Positions 33,113 to 41,556 are shown, counted from the first letter of the stretch. The stretch: 50,820 nt of DNA from Acidimicrobiales bacterium (GCA_025463365.1 JAOBWM010000042.1:1-50820), one strand, 5' to 3'. A program made the numbers and translations. Notes: generated by a model from the letters alone, not told the origin.

Positions 33113-34081
33113 ATGGCGGAACGCAAGGGGCTGGAGAAGGGGTTGGTGGCGTTGCAGAAGGTTCGGGCGCGGGTTCCGGCGGTTCGGGAGGTGGTGCGCA
33201 AGGCGGACTTCCCGTACCGGGCGCCGACGGTGCCGCTCACGGTCGAGCCGGCGCCCGCAGAGCAGACGCTCGGGGCCCACTACGACTCGGACTGGGCTCG
33301 CAAGCTGCCCGCTCGCTACGCACGCTTCTTCCTGACCGAGGGCATGGTCCGGCCGATCATCGCCGGGCTGGCCCAGCCCGAGCGGCGCGGCCTCGACCGC
33401 CTCACCGACCTCGACGGGCCGGCGATCTTCGCGGCCAACCACCACAGCCACCTCGATGCGGGCCTCCTGATCACGTCGCTCCCCGAGCCGCACCGCCACC
33501 AGGTGTTCGCCGCCGGAGCTGCCGACTACTTCTTCGACAGCAAGCTCAAGGCCATCTCCTCGGCCCTCGTCCTCAACGCGATCCCGTTCGAGCGGGCGAA
33601 GGTCGGCCGCCGATCGGCCGTCCAGGCCGCTGAACTGCTGCAGGCGGGGTGGAGCATGGTGATCTTTCCCGAGGGCGGCCGATCGCCCGACGGGTGGGGC
33701 CACGAGTTTCGCGGCGGCGCCGCCTACCTGTCGATCCGCAACGGCGTCCCCGTCGTGCCCGTCCACATCGCCGGCACCGGGCGGATCATGCCGAAGGGCA
33801 GGAGCCGACCGAAGCCGAGCCACACGGTGGTCACCTTCGGGACACCCATGCAACCCCACGAGGGCGAGCGCCCGCCGGCCTTCACCCTGCGCATCGAGGC
33901 CGCCGTGGCCGCCCTGGCCGACGAAGCCACCTCCGACTGGTACTCGTCCCGCCGCCGCGCCGCGGCCGGCGAGACGCCTTCGCTGTCCGGCCCGTCCTCT
34001 GGCGCCTGGCGACGCACCTGGGCCCTCACCGCCCAGCGCAAGCGGCGCAGCAGCGCCACGCGCTGGCCGGACCTCGACTGA
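33113..34081 (+). CDS. PlsC-family 1-acyl-glycerol-3-phosphate acyltransferase
   Basis: 322 residues. Acyltransferase motif I is NHHSHLDAG (HX4D), motif II region VLNAIPFERAKVG, motif III VIFPEGGRSPDGWG, and motif IV VPVVPVHIAGTG. It transfers an acyl chain from acyl-CoA or acyl-ACP to a glycerophosphate or similar acceptor at the membrane. The N-terminal 70 residues (KGLEKGLVALQKVRARVPAVREVVRK) and a basic C-terminus are extra. GAGGGTGG before ATG 33113. It is last in the line reductase/HAD, dehydrogenase, LarA-like, acyltransferase, separated from the third by the hairpin spacer. Confidence 0.9.
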   Translation: MAERKGLEKGLVALQKVRARVPAVREVVRKADFPYRAPTVPLTVEPAPAEQTLGAHYDSDWARKLPARYARFFLTEGMVRPIIAGLAQPERRGLDRLTDLDGPAIFAANHHSHLDAGLLITSLPEPHRHQVFAAGAADYFFDSKLKAISSALVLNAIPFERAKVGRRSAVQAAELLQAGWSMVIFPEGGRSPDGWGHEFRGGAAYLSIRNGVPVVPVHIAGTGRIMPKGRSRPKPSHTVVTFGTPMQPHEGERPPAFTLRIEAAVAALADEATSDWYSSRRRAAAGETPSLSGPSSGAWRRTWALTAQRKRRSSATRWPDLD

Positions 34082-34100
34082 TCGGTACTCCCTGGTCGGG

Positions 34101-34167
34101 TCGCTGCCGATCGGGCGGGTGAGCCGGCATCGGGCGGGCTCGCTGCGGATCAGGTGGGTGAGCCGGC
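34101..34167. repeat. 28-bp direct repeat, two copies
   Basis: TCGCTGCCGATCGGGCGGGT...GCCGGC at 34101-34128 and a copy at 34140-34167 with three mismatches, 39 bp apart, between the convergent acyltransferase and lipoprotein genes. Confidence 0.75.
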
Positions 34168-34169
34168 GA

Positions 34170-34697
34170 TCAGCCGCCGGCTGTCGTGGGCACCGAGGTC
34201 GAGGCCGTCGGACCGTCGGCCGGCGGGGTCGACGTCGCGGTCGGGCCGAACGAGGCACCGGCCGTGGTGGTCGTGGCCGGGGCGGTGGTTGCGGGAACGC
34301 CCTGGCGGGTCGGCTCGGACGACTCGGCGGCGGTGCGACACGCCGTGATCGCGAGGGTCAACCGGTCGGTGTGGTCCTTCGTCGAGGCCGGATCGTTCTT
34401 GGGCACGCCGCTCGCGCCACGCGCGATCACCTCGCGGAGCTCCGATTCGGACAGGGTGCTGTAGACGGCCTTGGCCGTGCAGCGGGCCTCGACCGCCGGG
34501 ATCCCCGAGCGGCGGAGCGCGTCGACGAAGTCGGACTGCGGCGGAATGGGCTTGCTGCACGCTGCCGCGCCGAACCCCAGCACGGCCACCAGCGCGGTGG
34601 CCCCGACGGCCGACGCCCGCCGCCACCGGGCTGGGCCACGGCGACGTTCGGAGCAGCGATCGGCAGAGGGCACGGCTGGCGAGGCTACCGGGATCAA
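34170..34697 (-). CDS. Lipoprotein with Thr-rich tail, unknown function
   Basis: 175 residues. A basic stretch then ASAVGATALVAVLGFGAAAC gives a signal peptide with lipobox (GAAAC). The mature domain of about 75 residues (DFVDALRRSGIPAVEARCTAKAVYSTLSESELREVIARG...LTLAITACR) has three Cys including the lipidated one and helical character, like small actinobacterial lipoproteins. The C-terminus is Thr/Pro/Ala-rich. ATG 34697 overlaps the stop of the DUF1023 hydrolase by four bases, so it is the third gene of a coupled operon. A shorter start within the signal peptide is possible. Confidence 0.78.
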   Translation of the reverse strand: MIPVASPAVPSADRCSERRRGPARWRRASAVGATALVAVLGFGAAACSKPIPPQSDFVDALRRSGIPAVEARCTAKAVYSTLSESELREVIARGASGVPKNDPASTKDHTDRLTLAITACRTAAESSEPTRQGVPATTAPATTTTAGASFGPTATSTPPADGPTASTSVPTTAGG

Positions 34698-36235
34698 CGG
34701 CCGCCCAAGAAGCGCGCCAGCCCCGTGACGTCGTCGATCACCTCGCCGGTGATCTCGACGGCACCGTCAGCCGTGCCGGCGGCCGCCACCGCGGTCACCA
34801 CGGCGGCATCGCCGGCATCGTCGGCGATCGGCTCGAGGAGGTGCTCGCCTCGCATCCACGAGCCGGCACGACCGGCCTCGGCCACCAGGCGTGCTCCGGC
34901 GCCGTGGACGTCAGCGGCCGCCGCCTCGGCCGCGTTGGTCGGGCGGCGGCGGAGCTGGTGCGGCCGACCGGCCACCACCGCGGCGAGGTTGGCGAGGGCG
35001 ATCGAGCCAGCTCGGAGGTAGGCGCTGTGGCCGGCGCCACCGGTCTCGAGGCGGGTGAACCCCGACCCGGGACGGTTCGGGTCGGGCCCGAAGGCGCGGG
35101 TCCGCGTCACGAGATCGCCGGGCGCCTCCATGGTGAAGTGCTCGGTTCCCGACGCGCCGAGCTGCGACGCGTGCTCGACCAGCATCCCGGGGCTGCCGGC
35201 CGCGACGACGGCGTCGGGTCGGGCTCCGGCCAGCACGGCGGCACCCACGGTGGTGCTGCCGTAGCTGTGCCCGATCAGCACGAGCCGCTGATCCGGGCCG
35301 AGGTCCAGGCCGGTCACGGCGCGGGCGAGGAGCTCGCCACCCTGGAGGGCGGGCCCGCGATCGGTCAGCTCCCAGATCGACCGGGGACCGAGGTGAGGCG
35401 CATCGGGAGGGTCGTACCCGAGCCAGGCGACGACCGCCGTCCTTCCCGGTCCGCCCGCTGCGGTGTCCGCGGCGGCGAGGAGCAGCCGGGCGCGGGGCCC
35501 GACATCCTGGTCGAACGTGGTGAGGTCGTTGCCGACGCCAGGCACCAGCACCGCCACGGACCGGGCCGAATCGAGGCGGCCCATCACCTCCACCACCCGA
35601 CCACCGTGGCGGGGATCGACGAACAAGATCTGGCGCGGCCGACCGGTGGTGGGATCGGTTCGGAGCAACCGACGCAGGGCGATCCGCCGGGCCCGATCGG
35701 GCTCCTTGGCCACGAGCCGGCGCAGCAGGATCCGGTTGGCGACGTAACGATCATCGGGCGGCATGCCGTCGACCGGCCCGACCAGCTCTGGTGCCACCGC
35801 CGCCAACCGCCAGACACCGGCCGCGCCGAGGGAAGCAGCCACGACCGCCACCACCTCGGGAGAGGCGCCGGAGCGGAGCAGGGCCCGCAGAGATGCCAGC
35901 GCGGACGGTGCACACGGCGCGTCCGCGGCCGCCGCGATGTCGGCCACCAACGCCAACGTCCCACCGCCCAACGCACCGCCATCGGCGGCCGCCAGCGCCG
36001 AGCCCACGGCGCCGACCCACCGGGTGGTGGCGGACTCGAGCTGGGCCAGGCGGCGAACGTCGTCAGCCAGCGCATCCAGCGCGGCCCGCGCGGCGGCGCC
36101 CGCGGCGCCTGCGGCCGGGGCCGGGGCCGGGGCCGAACCGGCGATCGCTCGGGCCTCCCGCCGCAAGCCCTCGTCGAGCTCGGTGCCGAGGCGCGCGTAC
36201 CCATCCAGGCAGCCCGGATCGGCCCCGACCCTCAA
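34694..36235 (-). CDS. DUF1023 alpha/beta-hydrolase, WXG-operon partner
   Basis: 513 residues. The N-terminal part (1-150) is helical and Ala-rich, as in proteins that start with a WXG/EsxA-like module. The C-terminal part is DUF1023: ILFVDPRHGGRVVEVMGRLDSARSVAVLVPGVGNDLTTFD and the nucleophile elbow LVLIGHSYGSTTVGAA (GHSYGS), with DAVVAAGSPGM and AGHSAYL supplying acid and His candidates. The start is TTG 36235, overlapping the TGA of the preceding small gene (TTGA); no ATG or GTG fits near. The substrate is unknown. Coupled to genes on both sides. Confidence 0.82.
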   Translation of the reverse strand: MRVGADPGCLDGYARLGTELDEGLRREARAIAGSAPAPAPAAGAAGAAARAALDALADDVRRLAQLESATTRWVGAVGSALAAADGGALGGGTLALVADIAAAADAPCAPSALASLRALLRSGASPEVVAVVAASLGAAGVWRLAAVAPELVGPVDGMPPDDRYVANRILLRRLVAKEPDRARRIALRRLLRTDPTTGRPRQILFVDPRHGGRVVEVMGRLDSARSVAVLVPGVGNDLTTFDQDVGPRARLLLAAADTAAGGPGRTAVVAWLGYDPPDAPHLGPRSIWELTDRGPALQGGELLARAVTGLDLGPDQRLVLIGHSYGSTTVGAAVLAGARPDAVVAAGSPGMLVEHASQLGASGTEHFTMEAPGDLVTRTRAFGPDPNRPGSGFTRLETGGAGHSAYLRAGSIALANLAAVVAGRPHQLRRRPTNAAEAAAADVHGAGARLVAEAGRAGSWMRGEHLLEPIADDAGDAAVVTAVAAAGTADGAVEITGEVIDDVTGLARFLGGR

Positions 36236-36459
36236 CGCGCCGCGGCGTCGGCATCGGACTCGGCCTCGATGACGGCGGCCACGCGCCGGCATCGGGCCAC
36301 CAGCGCCGCCGTCATGGCCTCACGACGGGCTCGCTCGGCATCGAACCGTTCCCGCAGAGGACCCGACCAGCCGGCTCTCGCACGACCCGCCTGCGCGGCG
36401 CGGGCCTGCGCCGATGCCTCGATCCGGGCGGCGATGCACCGCAGCTCGCTCGGGTTCAT
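36232..36459 (-). CDS. Small WXG100-like protein
   Basis: 75 residues from ATG 36459, all helical: ELRCIAARIEASAQARAAQAGRARAGWSGPLRERFDAERARREAMTAALVARCRRVAAVIEAE. The WSG turn between two long helices is the WXG100 (ESAT-6-like) hairpin pattern. GGAAGAG six bases before 36459 supports this start over ATG 36465. The stop overlaps the TTG start of the DUF1023 gene. No ESX secretion ATPase is present in the window, so export is not shown. Confidence 0.72.
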   Translation of the reverse strand: MNPSELRCIAARIEASAQARAAQAGRARAGWSGPLRERFDAERARREAMTAALVARCRRVAAVIEAESDADAAAR

Positions 36460-36492
36460 CTCCATCTCTTCCGCCGGCGACGTGGGACGTCG

Positions 36493-36521
36493 ATCGTGCT
36501 TCTCGACCACTCCCGTGTCAA
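36493..36521 (-). promoter_or_regulatory. Promoter of the WXG-like/DUF1023/lipoprotein operon
   Basis: On the minus strand TTGACA (36521-36516), a 17-bp spacer and CACGAT (36498-36493), about 34 bp before ATG 36459. The -35 is a perfect consensus; the -10 is weak. Confidence 0.6.
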
Positions 36522-36594
36522 GGGATGATCTACCGTGGCTCCTCAGCGGACAGGCCCGGAGGCCCGGAGGCCGGCGCCCCGGAGCCCTGCGGCG

Positions 36595-37311
36595 CTACTC
36601 GGGGGCGATGCGGTGTTCCCACGTGGTCAGCCCGGAGAACGCGGCGCTGTCGCCCGCCGCCAGGTGCCCCACGTACCAGCCGGCCCCTCCTGCGTACTGC
36701 CAGCTCTTGGTCACGGTCGCCGAGCCGACGTAGCCGCGGGTCGTCCAGGTGGGCTCGGCCTCGCCGACCGGCCACACCTTGGCCTGGACCGTCGTCCCGA
36801 TCACCCGTGCGCACAGGTGGAGTCGCGACACCGGCGGGACGCCGAGCGCCTTGGAGAAGTCGAGCTGCCCGACCTCCTTCATCGGGGGGGACAAGGCGGT
36901 GTCCCAGACGTGGACGTTGAAGATCCACCGCCAGCCGTACACGTTCTGCGTGACCGTGATGGCCCGCAGCCGCCCGCTGCCGCGCCGCACGCGCAGGGCG
37001 GCGCCCATCTGGACGTACTGGCCGTTGCTTCCGCTCCAGGTCGCGCACGACTCCTGGTCGGTCGACGCCGCGACGCCCGTAGGCGTGAACACGGTCCGCA
37101 GGTTCGGGCCCGAGGTGCCCGCGACCGGCGTGACGGTCACGGTGCCGCCGCTGCTCGCGAACTGGTAGGCCGCCTGGCCGTCCGGGGTGAGGACGTCGGG
37201 GTGGGTCGCCCCACCGCTGGACCCGTCGTAGGTCTGCACCCGCTCCCGACAGGACGCAAGCAGCAGGACCGAGGCGAGGGCGATGGCCGTCACGACCCGA
37301 CGTTGACCCAT
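36595..37311 (-). CDS. Lipoprotein with LamG/concanavalin-like domain
   Basis: 238 residues. Signal MGQRRVVTAIALASVLLLASC with a lipobox (lipidated Cys21). The rest is beta-rich: FTPTGVAASTDQESCATWSGSNGQYVQMGAALRV, GRLRAITVTQNVYGWRWIFNVHVWD, LHLCARVIGTTVQAKVWPVGEAEPTWTTRGYVGS. The segment VQAKVWPVGEAEPTW is typical of laminin-G/concanavalin-like domains in actinobacterial and phage proteins. Likely an outer-surface carbohydrate- or polymer-binding lipoprotein; the ligand is not known. Downstream of it the spacer 36522-36594 contains nothing further. Confidence 0.75.
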   Translation of the reverse strand: MGQRRVVTAIALASVLLLASCRERVQTYDGSSGGATHPDVLTPDGQAAYQFASSGGTVTVTPVAGTSGPNLRTVFTPTGVAASTDQESCATWSGSNGQYVQMGAALRVRRGSGRLRAITVTQNVYGWRWIFNVHVWDTALSPPMKEVGQLDFSKALGVPPVSRLHLCARVIGTTVQAKVWPVGEAEPTWTTRGYVGSATVTKSWQYAGGAGWYVGHLAAGDSAAFSGLTTWEHRIAPE

Positions 37312-37423
37312 GAACTGCTCCCGTCATTCCAGAACTGGCCGAGACACAATCTCAACACAATTCGCTGGGCAAGGCCCAGAGAACCGATTCCGCTCCGGGT
37401 CGCTCGAACGATGCGGGAGCGGT

Positions 37424-39916
37424 CTACCGGGTGGCGGAGGTGGGTCGCACCGCGGGCGTGGCGTCACGAGGGTCAGAGGTGCGGGAGGCGATCCACGCCT
37501 CGAACGCGGCAGGGGCCATCGGCCGGGCGTAGTAGTACCCCTGGGCCGTCGCGCACCCCATCGATCGCAGGGCCTGCACGTTGGCGGCCGTCTCGACGCC
37601 CTCGGCGACGATCCCGAGGCCGAGACGCTGGCCGAGGTCCACGATCGTCTGGACCACGGCCAGCCCCGCCGCGTCGGTCTCCATGTCGAGCACGAACGAC
37701 CGGTCGATCTTCAGTTGGTCGACGGGGAGCCGCGTCAGTTGGGCGAGCGACGAGTGCCCGGTCCCGAAGTCGTCGACGGCGATCGACACCCCGAGGGCCC
37801 GCAGCTCACCCATCACCGACGCCGCGAGCGCGGGATCGTCCATGACCGACGTCTCGGTGAGCTCGATCTCGAGCAGTTCCGGCGGCAGCTCGTGGTCGGC
37901 CAGCAGACCGGCGACGAACGCGACGAGGTCGGGCTCCCCGATGTTGCGGCTCGACAGGTTGGCCGACACGCGCCAGCGATGGCCCGCGTCGAGCCAGCGT
38001 CGGGCCTGGCGGACCGCGTCGCGCAGGACGAGGCGCGTCAAGGGCTTGATCAGGCCGGTGCGCTCCGCGATCTCGATGAACTGGGGGGTCGGGATGGGCG
38101 CCCGGCCCGCCGGCGTCCATCGCAGCAAGGCCTCGGCCCCGACGACGGCCTCGGTGCGCAGATCGACCTGCGGTTGGTAGTGGAGCTCCAGCTGTTCCGC
38201 ATCGATCGCGGCACGCAGGGCGCCGACCAGGGCGAGTTGGGCGGAGCTGAAGGTGTCGAGATCGGCTCGGTAGATACCGAGCGACGTCCGGCCTTCCTTG
38301 GCCAGGTACATGGCCACGTCGGCCTGGCGCAGGAGGGTGATGGCATCCTCCGCCGTCGTGCCGGGTGCGCCGAACGTGAGGCCGGCGCTGGCCGAGACGT
38401 CGAGGTCGAGGTCGATGCCATCGATCCGGTAGAGGCCGCCGATCGCATCGACGACCGCCTGGGCGATCTCGGTCACGGCGTCGCGATCCGCCCCGGCCCA
38501 CAAGATCCCGAACTCGTCCCCGCCGAGCCGGGCCACGAACCCCTGGTTGGCCACCCGTTCGCCGATCTGCTGGAGGAGGGCATCACCGGCGGCGTGCCCG
38601 AGCGTGTCGTTGACCTCCTTGAACCGGTCGATGCCGAGCACCATGACCGCGGCGCCGGCGCCGAGCGCGAGCGTGTCGAGCACCCAGCGGTGGAACAGGG
38701 TTCGGTTCGGGAGACCCGTCAGCTGGTCCCTCGTGGCGAGCAACTCGTTGGCGTGCACCTCGCCTTGCAGCTGCTCCACGAGGCCCACGTTCTGGAGGCC
38801 GATCCCGGCGTGGCCGATCAGCAGGTTGAACAGCCGGACGTCCTCGCCGTCGAACGTGCGGATCTCGCCCCGTCGGCGCTCCACGCCGACCAACAGGGCG
38901 TCAGCATCGACGTGGACCAGGCCGACGATGTCGTCGGTGCCGGCTCCTGCGCCGACGCGGCGCCGGAACCCGGCCCGGTCGAGCAGCGGTTCGGTCAGCG
39001 ACGCACCGGTCCGGTTCACCAGTCGGCTCGGCACCTCCAGCCCGGGCTGCTCGATCCACGCCGACTCGGCGTGCAACAGCTCGGCGAGCTGCTCGAGCAG
39101 GACCTCGCGCATGGTGCCGTCGGCCACGGCCTCACCCAACCGGCTGGTGAAGCCGTCGAGCACCTCCAGCACGCGGTAGCGCGCCGTCACCTGGGAGTAG
39201 AGCCTGGTCACCACGGCGAACAGGACACCGATGCCGCCGACCAGCCAGACGGCCGACGGGTTGACGTCGAGCACGATCACCGCGACCAGGCTGATCGAGA
39301 CGTCGGGGACGACCGCCAGCCAGCCGGTGACCGCGCCTTCGAGGAGCTCGCGGTCGAAGCCGCCTTCGAACAGCGAGATGGCCACCGTGACGAGCCCGGT
39401 GCCCACCAGCTCGGCGGCGATGACCGCCGCGGAGACGGCGAGCCACTCGATCGGGCGGTCCGGCGTGCCATCCACGAACGGCAGGATCACGAGCGCCGCC
39501 GCGCAGGCCTGCAGCACGTGCGAGAGCAGGTTGGTCGCCAGCTTGATCGCGCCCTGCCGGTGGATCACCAACAGCACGAAGCCTGACGAGAGCGCCCGGA
39601 GCACGATGACGAGCTCCGGTGGCAGCAGGCAGAGGCCGACGACCAAGGGGACGGCGGTGAACGAGAAGGCGTGGCTCTGGTCGCCGATCTCGACGTCGAT
39701 CGGGAACCACTCGGCCACCAGGAACAGCACGACCACGGCGATCGCGATCGGGATCGACACCGGCCGCTCGAAGGCGGCTGCCCACCAGATCAACGGCGCG
39801 ACCATGCCCGCGACGGCGAGGTCGAGCAGGACCACGCGGATGGTCCCGGCCCGCTCCGCTGCCTCCTCCTCGGAGGCAGGCGCGGTCAGCTGCTCCGCCA
39901 CGTCCGACCGGTCCAC
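37424..39916 (-). CDS. Membrane GGDEF-EAL c-di-GMP enzyme
   Basis: 830 residues. Seven to eight membrane helices (about 25-240, MASE-like sensor), a GAF domain (about 255-385), GGDEF (HANELLATRDQLTGLPNR; GGDEF at 465-469) and EAL (595-830). The EAL domain keeps EALLRW (595-600), NLSSRN (653-658), ELTET (685-689), DDFGTGHSSL (715-724), LKIDRSF (735-741) and EGVET (772-776), so c-di-GMP phosphodiesterase activity is expected. The GGDEF motif is intact but the RxxD inhibitory site is missing (RVANQGFVARLGGDEF). The start ATG 39916 overlaps the end of the protease gene by 31 bp; GTG 39901 is an alternative. Confidence 0.93.
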   Translation of the reverse strand: MDRSDVAEQLTAPASEEEAAERAGTIRVVLLDLAVAGMVAPLIWWAAAFERPVSIPIAIAVVVLFLVAEWFPIDVEIGDQSHAFSFTAVPLVVGLCLLPPELVIVLRALSSGFVLLVIHRQGAIKLATNLLSHVLQACAAALVILPFVDGTPDRPIEWLAVSAAVIAAELVGTGLVTVAISLFEGGFDRELLEGAVTGWLAVVPDVSISLVAVIVLDVNPSAVWLVGGIGVLFAVVTRLYSQVTARYRVLEVLDGFTSRLGEAVADGTMREVLLEQLAELLHAESAWIEQPGLEVPSRLVNRTGASLTEPLLDRAGFRRRVGAGAGTDDIVGLVHVDADALLVGVERRRGEIRTFDGEDVRLFNLLIGHAGIGLQNVGLVEQLQGEVHANELLATRDQLTGLPNRTLFHRWVLDTLALGAGAAVMVLGIDRFKEVNDTLGHAAGDALLQQIGERVANQGFVARLGGDEFGILWAGADRDAVTEIAQAVVDAIGGLYRIDGIDLDLDVSASAGLTFGAPGTTAEDAITLLRQADVAMYLAKEGRTSLGIYRADLDTFSSAQLALVGALRAAIDAEQLELHYQPQVDLRTEAVVGAEALLRWTPAGRAPIPTPQFIEIAERTGLIKPLTRLVLRDAVRQARRWLDAGHRWRVSANLSSRNIGEPDLVAFVAGLLADHELPPELLEIELTETSVMDDPALAASVMGELRALGVSIAVDDFGTGHSSLAQLTRLPVDQLKIDRSFVLDMETDAAGLAVVQTIVDLGQRLGLGIVAEGVETAANVQALRSMGCATAQGYYYARPMAPAAFEAWIASRTSDPRDATPAVRPTSATR

Positions 39917-41448
39917 GTGTCGCCCCGCCAGGTCCGTCCGGCCCAGGCATCGTCCCGCCAGGTGCGCCCGGTCCAGGTCGCGTCGCGCCAGGTGCGGCCA
40001 GACCAGTCCGTACCGCCGGTCAGCCAGCTGTCACCGGCCCAGACCTGACCGTTCCACACGCCACCCGTCCAGGCGGTCCCGGCCGAGGCCTTCGGCGCCC
40101 ACGTGGCGGGCGTCCACGGTCCGCTCTGCACGTCCCGCTCGCCGCGCAGCTCGACGCCCTCGAGGGACACGTGCGAGGTGCCGCGCGCTCCTTCGATCGT
40201 GCCCAGGCCGGTCGAGGGGACGAACGCCTGCTTGGCCGACGGCAGCGCCACCTTGGTCGCGGCATCCAGATCGACCATGCCTGCGCCCTGCGCGGCGAGG
40301 GCCGAGCCGCTGACGGGCCTGGCGGTCTCGCGCAGCACGGCCTTGACCTCGTCGGGGGTGAGCGAGGGACGGGCCTCGAGCAGGTCGGCGACCAGACCCG
40401 ACGCCACCGCCGCGGCCTGGCTCGTGCCCGAGCCCCGGAACCCGGTCTCGCCGACGCGAGCCTCGGGGTGTTCGTCGTCGATGGTGGAGCCGGGGTCACG
40501 CAGGCTGACGATCGAGGTCCCCGGTACGACGAGGTCCACCCGCCGGGCCGAGGTGCCCACCGAGGAGTACGGCGCGACCCGATCATCGAGGGTGAGGCTC
40601 GGATCGCCCAGGTCGACCGAGCCGACCGTCAGCACATAGGGGTCCACCGCCGGATCGAGCAGAGCGCCGCCCGAGTTCCCGGCGGCCACCACGACCACGA
40701 CGCCGTTGCGCCAGGCCGACTCGACGGCATGGGCGAGCGGATCGGACCGGTAGGACTGGGTGCCGTCGGTGCCGTAGGAGAGGTTGAGGACCCGGATGTT
40801 CACGCCGGGGTCGTGGCGGTGCTGGACCACCCAGTCGATGGCGGCGATCACCTGGGAGACGTCGACGGCTCCGTTGCCGGCACCGACCTTCACGTTGACG
40901 AGCCGGGCCGCCGGAGCGAGGCCCTGGGTCTTGGCGGTGCCGCGGCCGACGATGATCCCGGCGAGGTGCGTGCCGTGGCCGAACCCGTCGAGGCCGGCCG
41001 GCACGCCGCCCTGGTGGTCGAAGGAGAGGTCGGGACCGTTGATCACGGCCCCGGGCGCGTCGAGGCCGGGGACGGGGACGGTGCCGGTGTCCACGAGGGC
41101 CACGTCCACGCCGGATCCATCGATGCCCCGCGAGAGCGGGGCCGCGGCCTTGGTCGCGTTGCGCACGTCACCGGGCCACACCGCGGTTCCGGTGCCCCGG
41201 AACTCGTCGAACAGACCGAGCCGGAACCCGGCGCCGAGGACGTTGCTGAGCAAGCCGTCGAGCGTGGTCCCGACTCCGCCGAGCAGGCCGCCCACCGTGC
41301 CGAGGAGGCCGCTGGTCTGTGCCGTCGGCGGTGCCGCGGCACCGGCCGTCCCGCCTTGGACCGGGAGCACGGTCAGGAGGAGGGACGCGCCCACGCCTGC
41401 GGCCAGTCGTCGGCTCCAACGTCGCGTGCTGCGCCGTGCGCTCATCAT
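39886..41448 (-). CDS. Secreted subtilisin-like (S8) protease with C-terminal Trp-pentapeptide repeats
   Basis: 520 residues. Signal peptide MMSARRSTRRWSRRLAAGVGASLLLTVLPVQGGTAGAAA. Catalytic Asp120 (VALVDTG), His158 (FGHGTHLAG), oxyanion Asn258 (AAGNSGG) and Ser343 (SGTSQAAAVASG) are all present. After the catalytic domain (about 105-405), residues 445-517 carry Trp at 445, 450, 460, 465, 470, 475, 482, 487, 492, 497, 502, 507, 512 and 517, a WxGxx pentad that ends in four decapeptides of the W(S/T/A)GRTWRxx type. The tail may bind a cell-wall or surface ligand or fold as a beta-solenoid (inference). Confidence 0.93.
   Translation of the reverse strand: MMSARRSTRRWSRRLAAGVGASLLLTVLPVQGGTAGAAAPPTAQTSGLLGTVGGLLGGVGTTLDGLLSNVLGAGFRLGLFDEFRGTGTAVWPGDVRNATKAAAPLSRGIDGSGVDVALVDTGTVPVPGLDAPGAVINGPDLSFDHQGGVPAGLDGFGHGTHLAGIIVGRGTAKTQGLAPAARLVNVKVGAGNGAVDVSQVIAAIDWVVQHRHDPGVNIRVLNLSYGTDGTQSYRSDPLAHAVESAWRNGVVVVVAAGNSGGALLDPAVDPYVLTVGSVDLGDPSLTLDDRVAPYSSVGTSARRVDLVVPGTSIVSLRDPGSTIDDEHPEARVGETGFRGSGTSQAAAVASGLVADLLEARPSLTPDEVKAVLRETARPVSGSALAAQGAGMVDLDAATKVALPSAKQAFVPSTGLGTIEGARGTSHVSLEGVELRGERDVQSGPWTPATWAPKASAGTAWTGGVWNGQVWAGDSWLTGGTDWSGRTWRDATWTGRTWRDDAWAGRTWRGDTWTGRTWRSS
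39889..40008 (-). repeat. 30-bp tandem repeats encoding the WxGRTWRxxx decapeptide
   Basis: Four units of 30 bp at the 3' end of the protease gene, each encoding W-(S/T/A)-G-R-T-W-R and three variable residues. Copies share the GGTCCACGT/GGTCCAGGT-type core on the plus strand but differ by several bases, so they are not recent duplicates. Confidence 0.8.
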
Positions 41449-41527
41449 GGGTTCCCTCCCCGTGACCCCTCCCCGACCATCCAGCAGCGCTGTGTGGTCG
41501 TCCGGTCACCCTCAGTTGTGGGAGCCG

Positions 41528-41556
41528 ACCGTATCGGACCACGCAACGTGTTGCAA
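41528..41556 (-). promoter_or_regulatory. Promoter of the S8 protease, with GCAAC repeats
   Basis: On the minus strand TTGCAA (41556-41551), a 17-bp spacer, TACGGT (41533-41528). The -35 is embedded in GCAAC/GTTGC half-sites (41543-41554, with more at about 41562 and 41573), which could be a regulator site. The untranslated leader would be about 70 nt, ending in GGGGAGGGAACC before the ATG. Confidence 0.6.

Noticed and set aside
30690-33113. 807-codon plus-strand frame overlapping the dehydrogenase and LarA-like genes in another phase
   Set aside because: Translation is Pro/Arg/Ser-rich without domains; the overlapping genes have conserved motifs and correct start-stop coupling.
37365-37422. 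Hairpin after the GGDEF-EAL stop codon (CCGCTCC...GGAGCGG)
   Set aside because: The 7-bp stem has a loop of about 19 bases and no T-run, too weak to call a terminator.
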